Assembly (NCBI GenBank): GCA_021827245.1
Contig: JAKAWN010000371.1
Coordinates: forward strand, 1 to 6,792
Direction: 5' to 3'
Source: Acidobacteriota bacterium
GTDB taxonomy: Bacteria > Acidobacteriota > Terriglobia > UBA7540
DNA: 6,792 nt
This document shows, piece after piece, positions 1 to 6,792 of this stretch (its first letter is position 1; every line of letters starts with the position of its first letter). The notes below the pieces were generated by a model. That model did no database searches. It saw only the letters and a program-made list of their open reading frames with translations, and was not told the DNA's origin. Made by a program: the position numbers and the translations under genes.

Positions 1-112
1 AACCGCTCGAGACAACACCGCAGCCTCCTCCACGGAGCCGCTGTCTCGGCTCGTAAAGCTTCGCACAACCCTCATCGCCAATCAATCGCGATTCTTGGGT
101 AGAATAAGGGGC
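1..112. other. Left-edge stretch with no recognisable gene
   Basis: I see no supportable coding region or RNA gene here. There is a possible imperfect stem: CGAGACA (8-14) can pair with TGTCTCG (42-48), with smaller GC-rich pairings inside. There is also a perfect 10-bp palindrome AATCGCGATT at 84-93. No T-run follows the stem, so it is not a clear terminator of an upstream gene. The stretch may be the 3' flank of a gene outside the window or the upstream part of the groES promoter region. Confidence 0.4.
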
Positions 113-141
113 TTGACAGAAGGCCGCCAACGTATTAAATT
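113..141 (+). promoter_or_regulatory. Predicted sigma-70-type promoter of groESL
   Basis: A perfect -35 box TTGACA lies at 113-118. It is followed after 16-17 bases by a weak AT-rich -10 (TTAAAT at 135-140, or TAAATT at 136-141). The -10 runs straight into the first arm of the CIRCE operator, so the predicted start of transcription (around 147-148) falls inside the operator. This is the usual arrangement for HrcA-repressed chaperone operons. The -35 assignment is strong. The exact -10 is uncertain because the sequence offers overlapping 4/6 matches. Confidence 0.75.
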
Positions 142-166
142 AGCACTCTTCAAGCGAGAGTGCTAA
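140..166 (+). promoter_or_regulatory. CIRCE operator (HrcA binding site)
   Basis: The sequence shows a perfect 9-9-9 inverted repeat: TTAGCACTC (140-148), a 9-base spacer and GAGTGCTAA (158-166). This is the consensus CIRCE element, the DNA target of the repressor HrcA, which releases groESL and often dnaK operons when GroEL is occupied by unfolded protein. Its position overlapping the -10 region and predicted start site fits repression by blocking RNA polymerase. HrcA itself is not in this window. Its existence elsewhere in the genome is inferred. Confidence 0.97.
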
Positions 167-332
167 TTGAAGGGATGTTGCGGCGGTTTTTTTATATCGT
201 TCTTTTTAAATAGCTTACAATAATGCGTGAGAGCGATCTTCGGCTCAGTCCACTGTCTTGAAGGAAGGGTCCGGGCCGGGGAATGATCGCCACTCACAAG
301 TAAAGGCAAAAACGAAAGGAGAAGGTAGACCA
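167..332 (+). other. Long 5' leader of groES
   Basis: About 165 bases separate CIRCE from the groES start. The leader opens with TTGAAG (167-172), which can pair with CTTCAA (148-153) inside the CIRCE region. It then has a seven-T run (187-193) and an AT-rich patch with a TACAAT (216-221) resembling a -10, but no convincing -35 at the right distance. It ends in the purine-rich Shine-Dalgarno. I see no fourU- or ROSE-type RNA thermometer that clearly sequesters the ribosome binding site. The open frame can be extended upstream to an ATG at 258, but that extension has no family similarity. Confidence 0.5.
316..325 (+). promoter_or_regulatory. Ribosome binding site fixing the groES start
   Basis: The purine-rich AAGGAGAAGG lies 7 bases before the ATG at 333 (11 bases counting from the GGAG core). 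It supports that start over the in-frame upstream ATG at 258, which would add 25 residues unlike GroES. Confidence 0.85.
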
Positions 333-650
333 ATGAAGTTAAGGCCTCTGCACGATCGAATCCTGATCAAGCGTGTCGAAGAGAAAGAAACCGTGAAAGG
401 GGGGATTATCATCCCTGACACGGCAAAGGAAAAACCCCAGGAAGGCGAAGTGGTTGCCGTTGGTAACGGGAAAAAGACCGAGGACGGCAAGGTCATACCC
501 CTCGACGTGAAAGCGGGCGATCACGTTCTGTTTGGAAAATATTCGGGCAACGATATCAAGATCGACGAGGTGGAATACCTGATTCTGCGTGAGGAAGAGA
601 TCCTGGGCGTCCTTGAGGGTGCGAAATCGGCAGCGGGAAGCAAGAAATAA
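333..650 (+). CDS. groES: Co-chaperonin GroES (Hsp10)
   Basis: Encodes a 105-residue cytoplasmic co-chaperonin. In the family, seven subunits form the lid that closes the GroEL cavity and drives ATP-dependent folding of client proteins. The protein starts [14 protein letters not shown], the canonical GroES N-terminus. Residues about 17-36 hold the mobile loop with GGIIIPD (23-29), the hydrophobic segment that docks on GroEL. Later blocks ([22 protein letters not shown], and [15 protein letters not shown]) are all typical. Most GroES proteins are about 95-97 residues. The extra length here is a short Ala/Ser/Lys tail ([10 protein letters not shown]). The ATG at 333 was chosen because the family begins at this methionine and a good ribosome binding site precedes it. 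The gene lies first in the CIRCE-controlled operon, 97 bases ahead of groEL. Confidence 0.98.
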   Translation: MKLRPLHDRILIKRVEEKETVKGGIIIPDTAKEKPQEGEVVAVGNGKKTEDGKVIPLDVKAGDHVLFGKYSGNDIKIDEVEYLILREEEILGVLEGAKSAAGSKK

Positions 651-2430
<1,780 letters not shown>

Positions 2431-2453
2431 GAAAGACTCACCACAAGTTGTAG

Positions 2454-2480
2454 CGCAGGGGCTTGCTCTTAAGCCCTGCG
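2454..2480 (+). terminator. First hairpin downstream of groEL
   Basis: CGCAGGGGCTT (2454-2464) pairs with AAGCCCTGCG (2471-2480), leaving one bulged G and a 6-base loop. It is followed only by GGGTTTTCGG, so it is a weak terminator at best. It may protect the 3' end of the mRNA or assist the stronger hairpin that follows. Confidence 0.5.
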
Positions 2481-2490
2481 GGTTTTCGGA

Positions 2491-2518
2491 GGGCGGGGAT
2501 CAGTTCCCCGCCCTTTTT
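2491..2518 (+). terminator. Rho-independent terminator of the groESL operon
   Basis: An eight-pair perfect GC stem, GGGCGGGG (2491-2498) with CCCCGCCC (2506-2513), closes a 7-base loop and is followed at once by TTTTT (2514-2518). It lies about 60 bases after the groEL stop. On the minus strand the same stem is preceded, not followed, by the A/T run, so it should act mainly on plus-strand transcripts. Confidence 0.92.
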
Positions 2519-3431
2519 ATTTGCGCGTGCTGCGATGAGACCTTGCGCCAGCCCGGAGCCCGGAAGAGATAGCTCTGCGGGCCTTCCTTCTGCGGTCAGG
2601 GCTGGCTCCTGCAATGCGCAGCATCAGATTCAGCAGTTCGATATACGCTGGGATCACCGCCGGAGCAAATCGGCTCAGTTCATCAACGTGTCTTTCGAGA
2701 GTTCCCCAGTCCCCGCGGATTGCGGGCCCCGTCAAAGATTTGCGAGCTCCGTACTCGGTGAAGTTTCGTACAGTTTCTGTGACGAACCTTCCCAGCATCG
2801 GGCGGATGACTTTTCTCGGCACGCCGGCTTGTTGCAACAGCCGTTCGGAAGAGTCCATCAGAGCGACCACCGTCGGGCACACCAGAAACGCGCTCAGATG
2901 GTAAAGCGCCTTCGCTTCTGGCGGGATTTCAAACGCTTTCCCACCAAGCGCTTTCACCCATCCCCGTGCCACCGCAACGGCCTTTTTATCACCCTCTATG
3001 CTCCAAAAACCGCCCGGCAGATTTCGAACGCCCGCAGAAGGATTGGGGATGGTCTGATAGGGGTGAACGGAGCAGATGCTTGCACCGCGTTTCTTAAAGG
3101 GCTCCAGGATGGATGCTGGCGCCGACCCGCAAGTGTGAAGAACAACCCGGCCGGACCAGTCCTTCCGATAGCCGGCCAACTGGCGGGCGACAGGATTCAA
3201 GGCAGCGTCGGAAGTCGTCACCAGGATGATCCCGGAATCCGCCAGACGGCGATCCTTCAGGCTGAGCGCCTTTCCGCCTCCGATAAATCGGACAGCATTC
3301 CGGGCACGAGCCACTTTCCTGGCCGCGACAAACCGGATCGGCACGCCTGCCTCAAGAAGCAACTTTCCCATTGCCTGCCCCAGCCGGCCGGGTCCGGCAA
3401 TCGCAACCGCTGCATCCTGGTGTCTTCCCAT
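2517..3431 (-). CDS. Rossmann-like / DUF2520 domain dehydrogenase-family protein
   Basis: Encodes a 304-residue predicted cytoplasmic NAD(P)-binding protein of unknown substrate. The N-terminal Rossmann domain (about 7-125) shows the dinucleotide motif GPGRLG (13-18) in a beta-alpha-beta unit, and a strand IILVTTSD (68-75). The signature HPYQTIP (123-129) marks the joint with the C-terminal helical DUF2520 domain (about 130-275), which includes YHLSAFLVCPTVVAL (177-191) and LTGPAIRGD (233-241). The family resembles ketopantoate reductase and pyrroline-5-carboxylate reductase in fold, but no reaction is established that I know of. The last ~25 residues are a strongly basic tail. The start at 3431 is chosen because AGGAG lies 7 bases upstream; an in-frame ATG at 3455 would add eight residues. 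It converges on groEL, and its stop lies in the groESL terminator T-run. Family assignment is firm; function is open. Confidence 0.88.
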   Translation of the reverse strand: MGRHQDAAVAIAGPGRLGQAMGKLLLEAGVPIRFVAARKVARARNAVRFIGGGKALSLKDRRLADSGIILVTTSDAALNPVARQLAGYRKDWSGRVVLHTCGSAPASILEPFKKRGASICSVHPYQTIPNPSAGVRNLPGGFWSIEGDKKAVAVARGWVKALGGKAFEIPPEAKALYHLSAFLVCPTVVALMDSSERLLQQAGVPRKVIRPMLGRFVTETVRNFTEYGARKSLTGPAIRGDWGTLERHVDELSRFAPAVIPAYIELLNLMLRIAGASPDRRRKARRAISSGLRAGARSHRSTRK

Positions 3432-3796
3432 TATTTCACTCCTGTGCGAAATCAAACTCTTTCTGAAGATGCCGTGCCGGTCTAGCCTTTATTGAAGATT
3501 GGAGGCCCACCATCATGTTCTGGAGTGCCTTTGCCGATAACAAAAGAAAGTAAGAAATGCGTGCCTGTTTTCAGATGGCTGCAACTCGGAATGACGGTGC
3601 AACGGGAGGACGTCAATATATTCAACAACCCGGCGAATACAAATCTTTACTCGCTGTAAATAGTTCAATTCCAGGGACCTATCGCCGCCGGATTGCGATC
3701 AACTTCAATCCCGGAGGATTTCCACCGTTTTTCAAGTGACCCATGCGGCAAAGATGCATCTAAATAAGGGAATATGAAAAAGGAAACTCACCTACT
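3432..3796. other. Gene-poor interval between the DUF2520 gene and the small membrane ORF
   Basis: I find no convincing gene in these 365 bases. A 60-codon plus-strand frame (3557-3739) has no recognisable family and no good ribosome binding site. A 12-codon plus-strand frame (3515-3553, MFWSAFADNKRK) does have GGAGG (3501-3505) upstream at a plausible 9-base spacing, but it is too short to judge. The minus-strand promoter of the DUF2520 gene should lie in the first part of this interval, but no clear -35/-10 pair is visible. The middle (about 3600-3740) could be decayed coding sequence, but I cannot identify a parent. Confidence 0.45.
3439..3443 (-). promoter_or_regulatory. Ribosome binding site fixing the DUF2520 gene start
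   Basis: On the minus strand AGGAG lies 7 bases before the ATG whose first base is 3431. It sits downstream of the alternative ATG at 3455, so it supports the shorter protein beginning MGRHQDAAVAIAGPG. Confidence 0.8.
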
Positions 3797-3988
3797 ATGC
3801 AGGATATCATCGCGCGTGCGTTCGTCATTTTCCTACTTGTTCTTTACGCCAGTATTTCTCTCGTATTCATCGTCACAGCAATTCGCAAGTGGATCTGGCA
3901 ACCAATCATAGGGAAATTTTCGGCGCCTCATACCGAAAGAGAATATCGCAGAATCAAGTCGACGAGCCGCGAAGAAAGCCCCTCTTAA
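3797..3988 (+). CDS. Small single-pass membrane protein, hypothetical
   Basis: A 63-residue open frame that I do not recognise. Residues about 5-27 ([23 protein letters not shown]) form one strong hydrophobic helix. The rest is a charged, polar C-terminal tail with several Arg, Lys and Glu residues, so the topology would be a membrane anchor with a basic cytoplasmic tail under the positive-inside rule. AAGGAAA (3780-3786) lies about 10 bases before the ATG, a modest ribosome binding site at a slightly long spacing. The stop (3986-3988) overlaps the uvrB stop (3985-3987) on the other strand. The hydrophobic pattern and tidy convergent end favour a real gene, but the length is small enough for a chance frame. 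Confidence 0.5.
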   Translation: MQDIIARAFVIFLLVLYASISLVFIVTAIRKWIWQPIIGKFSAPHTEREYRRIKSTSREESPS

Positions 3989-6012
3989 TTGTTTCGTGGC
4001 TGTTCTCTCCTCTCGCTGTCCAACGCCGGAACAAAGCCCGCTTCTTTTTCCCGCAGAGCTTTCACCCGATCTCGCAGCCGGGCAGCCTTCTCAAATTCAA
4101 ACTGCTTTGCTGCTTCCCGCATCTGGTTTTCCAGGCTCTTGATCATTTCTTCAAGCTGATCCTGCGAGGTTATTTCATCAGCTTCAGCTTCTGAGGGAAC
4201 GGTCACGTAATCGGCCTCAACAATTGCGACAAGGGCCATATCGACAGGCCTGATGATGCTTTCCGGAGTGATTCCATTCTCTTCGTTGTAGGCAACCTGT
4301 TTGGCGCGCCGGCGGTTAGTCTCCGCGATGGCCTGGCGCATTGACTCCGTCATATTGTCGCCATAAAGGATGGCTTTGCCATGTAAGTGCCTGGAGGCCC
4401 GTCCCATGGTCTGGATCAAAGCGCCCGCCGACCGCAGATAGCCCTCCTTATCAGCATCGAGAATGGCCACCAGCGACACTTCAGGCAGATCCAGGCCTTC
4501 GCGCAGCAGGTTGATGCCGATCAGCACGTCGAATTCGCCGCGCCGCAGATCGCGAAGAATTTTCACGCGCTCCAGAGTTTCGATTTCCGAATGAAGATAC
4601 CTGCACCGCACCCCGACCTCGGCGTAGTATTCCGCCAGGTCTTCTGCCATGCGCTTGGTCAGCGTTGTCACCAGGACGCGTTCGTTGGCCTCGGCGCGTT
4701 TTCGGATTTCATCCAGAAGATCGTCAATTTGGTTGCGTGTCGGCCGCACTTCAATTTCCGGGTCGATCAGCCCGGTGGGCCGGATAATCTGCTCGACGAC
4801 CTCGCCGCCGGCTTTCGTCAGCTCGTAAGGCCCCGGTGTTGCCGAAATGTAAATGGTCTGCCGCGCCCGGTGTTCGAATTCTTCAAACGTCAGCGGCCGG
4901 TTATCCAGCGCCGAAGGAAGACGGAAACCATAGTCCACCAGCGTCTGCTTGCGCGACCGGTCGCCGCGGAACATTCCGTGAAGCTGAGGAATCGTCTGGT
5001 GGCTCTCATCAATGAACATCAGGGCATCCTGGGGCAGATAATCGAGCAGCGTGGGCGGAGGTTCGCCGGGCAGGCGTCCTGAGAGGTGGCGTGAATAATT
5101 CTCAATGCCGTGGCAGTAGCCCATCTCTTTCATCATCTCCACGTCAAACATCGTCCGCTGATGGATGCGCTGGGCCTCGACCATCTTCACCTGCTTCTCC
5201 AGTTCGCCCCGCCACCATTCCAGTTCGCTCAGAATCCGGTCAATCGCAAGCTCCCGCTGGTCGCGTGGCATCACGTAATGGGTGCGAGGGTAAATGGGGA
5301 GCCGCGTGTAGGTCTGTTTCACCTGCCCCAAAAGCGGATCAATCTGCGCCAGAGATTCCACCTCATCTCCCCACAACTCGATGCGATAAGCATTGTCCTC
5401 GTAAGTTGGAAACACCTCGATCACATCGCCGCGCACGCGAAAGGTTCCACGCCGGAAATCCATGTCATTGCGCTCGTACTGGATCTCGACCAGCTTCCGA
5501 AGCACATCCTGCCGCGCAACCTTCTGCCCCTTTCCAAGCAGCAACAGCATGCCATAGTAGGCCTCCGGCGAACCCAGGCCGTAAATGCAACTGACGCTGG
5601 CAACAATCAGACAGTCGCGACGCTCAAACAGCGAGCGCGTGGCGGACATGCGAAGCTTGTCCAGCTCGTCATTGATGGTTGCTTCTTTTTCGATATAGAT
5701 GTCGCCGGAGGGAATGTAGGCTTCGGGCTGGTAGTAGTCGTAGTAACTCACAAAATACTCGACGGCGTTGCCGGGGAAAAATCCGCGGAACTCGTGGTAA
5801 AGTTGCGCCGCAAGCGTCTTGTTGTGTGCCAGGATCAGAGTAGGCCGGTTGATCGCCTCGATCACCTTCGCCACGGTATAAGTCTTGCCCGAGCCCGTTA
5901 CCCCCAGCAGAACCTGGTGCTGCATTCCGTCTTCGATTCCGCGCACCAATTGGTCGATGGCGGTAACCTGATCGCCCCGCGGACGGTAATCGGAAACAAG
6001 CTTGAAGTCCAT
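3985..6012 (-). CDS. uvrB: Excinuclease ABC subunit UvrB
   Basis: Encodes a 675-residue DNA-damage verification helicase of nucleotide excision repair. In the family, UvrA loads UvrB on damaged DNA, UvrB inserts a beta-hairpin between the strands, and UvrC then cuts on both sides. Visible motifs: Walker A GVTGSGKT (37-44), the hairpin region [12 protein letters not shown] (90-101), SVSCIYGLG (139-147), the DEAD-type box DESH (335-338), ISATPG (389-394), [16 protein letters not shown] (499-514), and helicase motif [11 protein letters not shown] (534-542), usually QTIGRAARN or similar. Residues about 616-652 form the C-terminal UVR coiled coil that contacts UvrC. Length matches the family (about 660-675), so the gene is complete. 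The start [15 protein letters not shown] is the family N-terminus, though its ribosome binding site is weak. It stands alone, with no uvrA or uvrC here, and I see no clear SOS box or downstream terminator. Confidence 0.98.
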   Translation of the reverse strand: MDFKLVSDYRPRGDQVTAIDQLVRGIEDGMQHQVLLGVTGSGKTYTVAKVIEAINRPTLILAHNKTLAAQLYHEFRGFFPGNAVEYFVSYYDYYQPEAYIPSGDIYIEKEATINDELDKLRMSATRSLFERRDCLIVASVSCIYGLGSPEAYYGMLLLLGKGQKVARQDVLRKLVEIQYERNDMDFRRGTFRVRGDVIEVFPTYEDNAYRIELWGDEVESLAQIDPLLGQVKQTYTRLPIYPRTHYVMPRDQRELAIDRILSELEWWRGELEKQVKMVEAQRIHQRTMFDVEMMKEMGYCHGIENYSRHLSGRLPGEPPPTLLDYLPQDALMFIDESHQTIPQLHGMFRGDRSRKQTLVDYGFRLPSALDNRPLTFEEFEHRARQTIYISATPGPYELTKAGGEVVEQIIRPTGLIDPEIEVRPTRNQIDDLLDEIRKRAEANERVLVTTLTKRMAEDLAEYYAEVGVRCRYLHSEIETLERVKILRDLRRGEFDVLIGINLLREGLDLPEVSLVAILDADKEGYLRSAGALIQTMGRASRHLHGKAILYGDNMTESMRQAIAETNRRRAKQVAYNEENGITPESIIRPVDMALVAIVEADYVTVPSEAEADEITSQDQLEEMIKSLENQMREAAKQFEFEKAARLRDRVKALREKEAGFVPALDSERREQPRNN

Positions 6013-6053
6013 GCGCTCTCTGGATTCCCGAAGTTGTAAAGCCTGAAAAGATT

Positions 6054-6059
6054 ATTATA
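6054..6059 (-). promoter_or_regulatory. Possible -10 box upstream of uvrB
   Basis: A perfect TATAAT reads on the minus strand 42 bases before the uvrB ATG. No TTGACA-like -35 lies at 16-18 bases; the expected position falls inside the nearest REP-like hairpin. The call therefore rests on the -10 alone. Confidence 0.4.
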
Positions 6060-6075
6060 TCCCCCAACACACCTG

Positions 6076-6102
6076 GAGAGACGCCCCGGTGGGGCGTCTC
6101 TC
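6076..6102 (+). repeat. REP-like palindrome 1
   Basis: A perfect 12-bp inverted repeat, GAGAGACGCCCC (6076-6087) and GGGGCGTCTCTC (6091-6102), around the 3-base loop GGT. Read on the minus strand its loop is ACC, the same as the plus-strand loop of palindrome 2, so the two are in opposite orientation. It is not followed by a T-run on either strand and is an unlikely terminator. Confidence 0.85.
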
Positions 6103-6113
6103 GAATGCGCCTA

Positions 6114-6140
6114 TAGAGACGTTCCACCGGAACGTCTCTA
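6114..6140 (+). repeat. REP-like palindrome 2
   Basis: A perfect 12-bp inverted repeat, TAGAGACGTTCC (6114-6125) and GGAACGTCTCTA (6129-6140), around the loop ACC. It matches the reverse complement of palindrome 1 at 21 of 27 positions. All six differences are paired within the stem: two CC/GG pairs replaced by TT/AA pairs, and the outermost pair changed. Eleven bases separate the two elements. Confidence 0.85.
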
Positions 6141-6203
6141 CGATTGAATCGCCAAGCCTCGATGGTGTTTTCCCCGTTGCGGGCCTTTCCCTTGACGACG
6201 AAC

Positions 6204-6242
6204 CCGCGACACACAAACCACTGTCGCGGCTGCCGACTGTCG
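6204..6242. promoter_or_regulatory. Operator-like inverted repeat upstream of the YcxB-like gene
   Basis: A perfect 8-bp inverted repeat, CCGCGACA (6204-6211) and TGTCGCGG (6222-6229), has a 10-base spacer, giving half-sites about 18 bases apart. The heptamer ACTGTCG occurs at 6220-6226 and again at 6236-6242, a direct repeat 16 bases apart. The cluster ends ten bases before a predicted -35 box. It could be a binding site for a dimeric regulator, but no regulator is visible, so this is inference from symmetry only. Confidence 0.35.
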
Positions 6243-6251
6243 AATTTCCCC

Positions 6252-6281
6252 TTGTCATAAGCGTGTTGGCTGTGCTATAGA
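6252..6281 (+). promoter_or_regulatory. Predicted promoter of the YcxB-like gene
   Basis: TTGTCA (6252-6257, 5 of 6 to consensus) and TATAGA (6276-6281) are separated by 18 bases, with a TG one base before the -10 (6273-6274), an extended -10. Start of transcription would be expected at about 6288, at or next to the ATG at 6289. Confidence 0.55.
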
Positions 6282-6288
6282 CGTCCCT

Positions 6289-6792
6289 ATGCCGTTCGGC
6301 AACATGGAATTCCCAGGCAAGCTGACTGAAGAGGATCTGAGCGACGCTCTGAAGTTGTATCGGTCAAGGTCGTCCCGGATGAGTGTTCTGGCCGCAGGAA
6401 TAAGATACGGAATAGTTCTCCTCTTTGTCACGTGGGCAACGATAGTCGCGCTTGCACACCACAACCGAGTCGATGCGGACTTTTTTGGAGTGATGGGGCT
6501 GGTGGTTGTTGGATTGATTGTGTGGATCTTTTACAGGCTCAAACAAACGCGTGCGCGCACACTCACTCGGCTGGATGCGGCGCTCCCTGACCAGGTCATC
6601 CTCACTAATGACGGGGTGAAGTCCAACGGCCCCGACGGAGCAACGAGTTTCCTGCCGTGGAACGCCTTCAAAGGCTCTCGCGAAGGGCAGCGCGTTATTC
6701 TGCTGGACCGTGGAAAGGGAATTACTCCCGTGGCTCTGCCAATCGGTCGGTTGTCAGAAAATGAGCGCCGGTCGCTTCGCGATTTCTTGCGA
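6289..6792 (+). CDS. YcxB-like membrane protein, partial at the right edge
   Basis: An open frame of 168 codons that runs off the window without a stop. The N-terminal 30 residues are soluble. Two transmembrane helices follow, at about 33-56 and 66-83, joined by a short polar loop. A Lys/Arg-rich turn (84-94) leads into a C-terminal domain (about 100-168) that looks like the YcxB-like C-terminal domain: VILTNDGV, then LPWNAFKGS with the typical Trp, then RVILLDRGKG, and ALPIGRLSENERRSLRDFL. Such proteins are commonly about 160-180 residues, so only the end is probably missing. Their function is unknown. No Shine-Dalgarno precedes the ATG at 6289 or the alternative ATG at 6304. The predicted promoter places the mRNA start at the first ATG, so translation may be leaderless. 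The gene diverges from uvrB across about 276 bases. Confidence 0.65.
   Translation, partial: MPFGNMEFPGKLTEEDLSDALKLYRSRSSRMSVLAAGIRYGIVLLFVTWATIVALAHHNRVDADFFGVMGLVVVGLIVWIFYRLKQTRARTLTRLDAALPDQVILTNDGVKSNGPDGATSFLPWNAFKGSREGQRVILLDRGKGITPVALPIGRLSENERRSLRDFLR

Noticed and set aside
8..48. CGAGACA...TGTCTCG stem at the left edge as a terminator or RNA gene
   Set aside because: The inner pairing is inconsistent, no T-run follows, and it does not fit a tRNA or other known RNA fold.
258..332. 25-residue N-terminal extension of groES from the upstream ATG
   Set aside because: GroES proteins begin at MKLRPLHDR or its equivalent, and the ribosome binding site at 316-325 serves the ATG at 333.
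534..542. Left blank as a DNA feature: the UvrB motif VI variant QTMGRASRH (protein residues 534-542) as a sign of loss of function
   Set aside because: The key Gly and Arg residues are kept and the changes are conservative. All other helicase motifs and the UVR domain are intact. The numbers given here are protein residues of UvrB; the DNA lies within 3985-6012.
2463..3485. 340-codon plus-strand open frame
   Set aside because: It lies antisense to the DUF2520 gene, which has clear family motifs and a good ribosome binding site. The predicted product has no recognisable domain.
3557..3739. 60-codon plus-strand open frame as a gene
   Set aside because: It has no good ribosome binding site, no recognisable family and no hydrophobic or repeat pattern. 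It is described only as part of the gene-poor interval.
5110..6039. 309-codon plus-strand open frame opposite uvrB
   Set aside because: It is antisense to the uvrB N-terminal half, with composition typical of a mirror frame and no domain.
6121..6134. GTTCC-ACC-GGAAC as a LexA/SOS box for uvrB
   Set aside because: The half-sites have the wrong polarity for the Bacillus-type box and the wrong spacing for the direct-repeat type. They are fully explained as the inner stem of palindrome 2.
6076..6140. The paired hairpins as a CRISPR fragment or as terminators
   Set aside because: There are only two units, in inverted orientation, each self-palindromic with an 11-base gap and no spacer array. Neither stem is followed by a T-run on either strand.

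Overview
This 6.8 kb chromosomal window looks ordinary in gene content but has several regulatory and structural details worth recording. The moderately GC-rich sequence, the GroES and GroEL wording (for example the GroEL C-terminus [12 protein letters not shown]) and the DUF2520 and YcxB-like neighbours suggest an Acidobacteriota-like bacterium. That assignment is from memory of family sequences and is only moderately secure. I see no phage, transposase, CRISPR or defence genes, and no rRNA or tRNA.

Layout. Positions 1-112 show no gene. A TTGACA promoter and a perfect CIRCE operator (140-166) precede the plus-strand groES-groEL operon (333-650 and 748-2430). The operon ends in two tandem hairpins, the second a textbook intrinsic terminator (2491-2518). 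Its T-run contains the stop codon of a convergent minus-strand gene (2517-3431) encoding a Rossmann-like/DUF2520 dehydrogenase-family protein. Positions 3432-3796 hold no convincing gene. A small single-pass membrane ORF (3797-3988, plus) runs tail-to-tail into minus-strand uvrB (3985-6012), and the two stop codons share the bases TTAA. The uvrB upstream region carries a pair of related inverted hairpins (6076-6140) with the form of a REPIN/BIME, then an operator-like inverted repeat (6204-6229). At the right edge a plus-strand YcxB-like membrane protein starts at 6289, apparently leaderless, and runs off the window without a stop.

How the genes relate. GroES and GroEL form one folding machine under predicted HrcA/CIRCE heat-shock control. 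UvrB is the damage-verification helicase of nucleotide excision repair and appears to be a stand-alone transcription unit. The DUF2520 protein, the small membrane ORF and the YcxB-like protein show no operon link to either system. The most unusual coding observation is a 15-residue in-frame insertion in GroEL (residues about 131-145) at the equatorial/intermediate domain junction, containing an 8-bp tandem duplication. The most unusual non-coding observation is the REPIN-like pair, whose stems differ by compensatory base changes.
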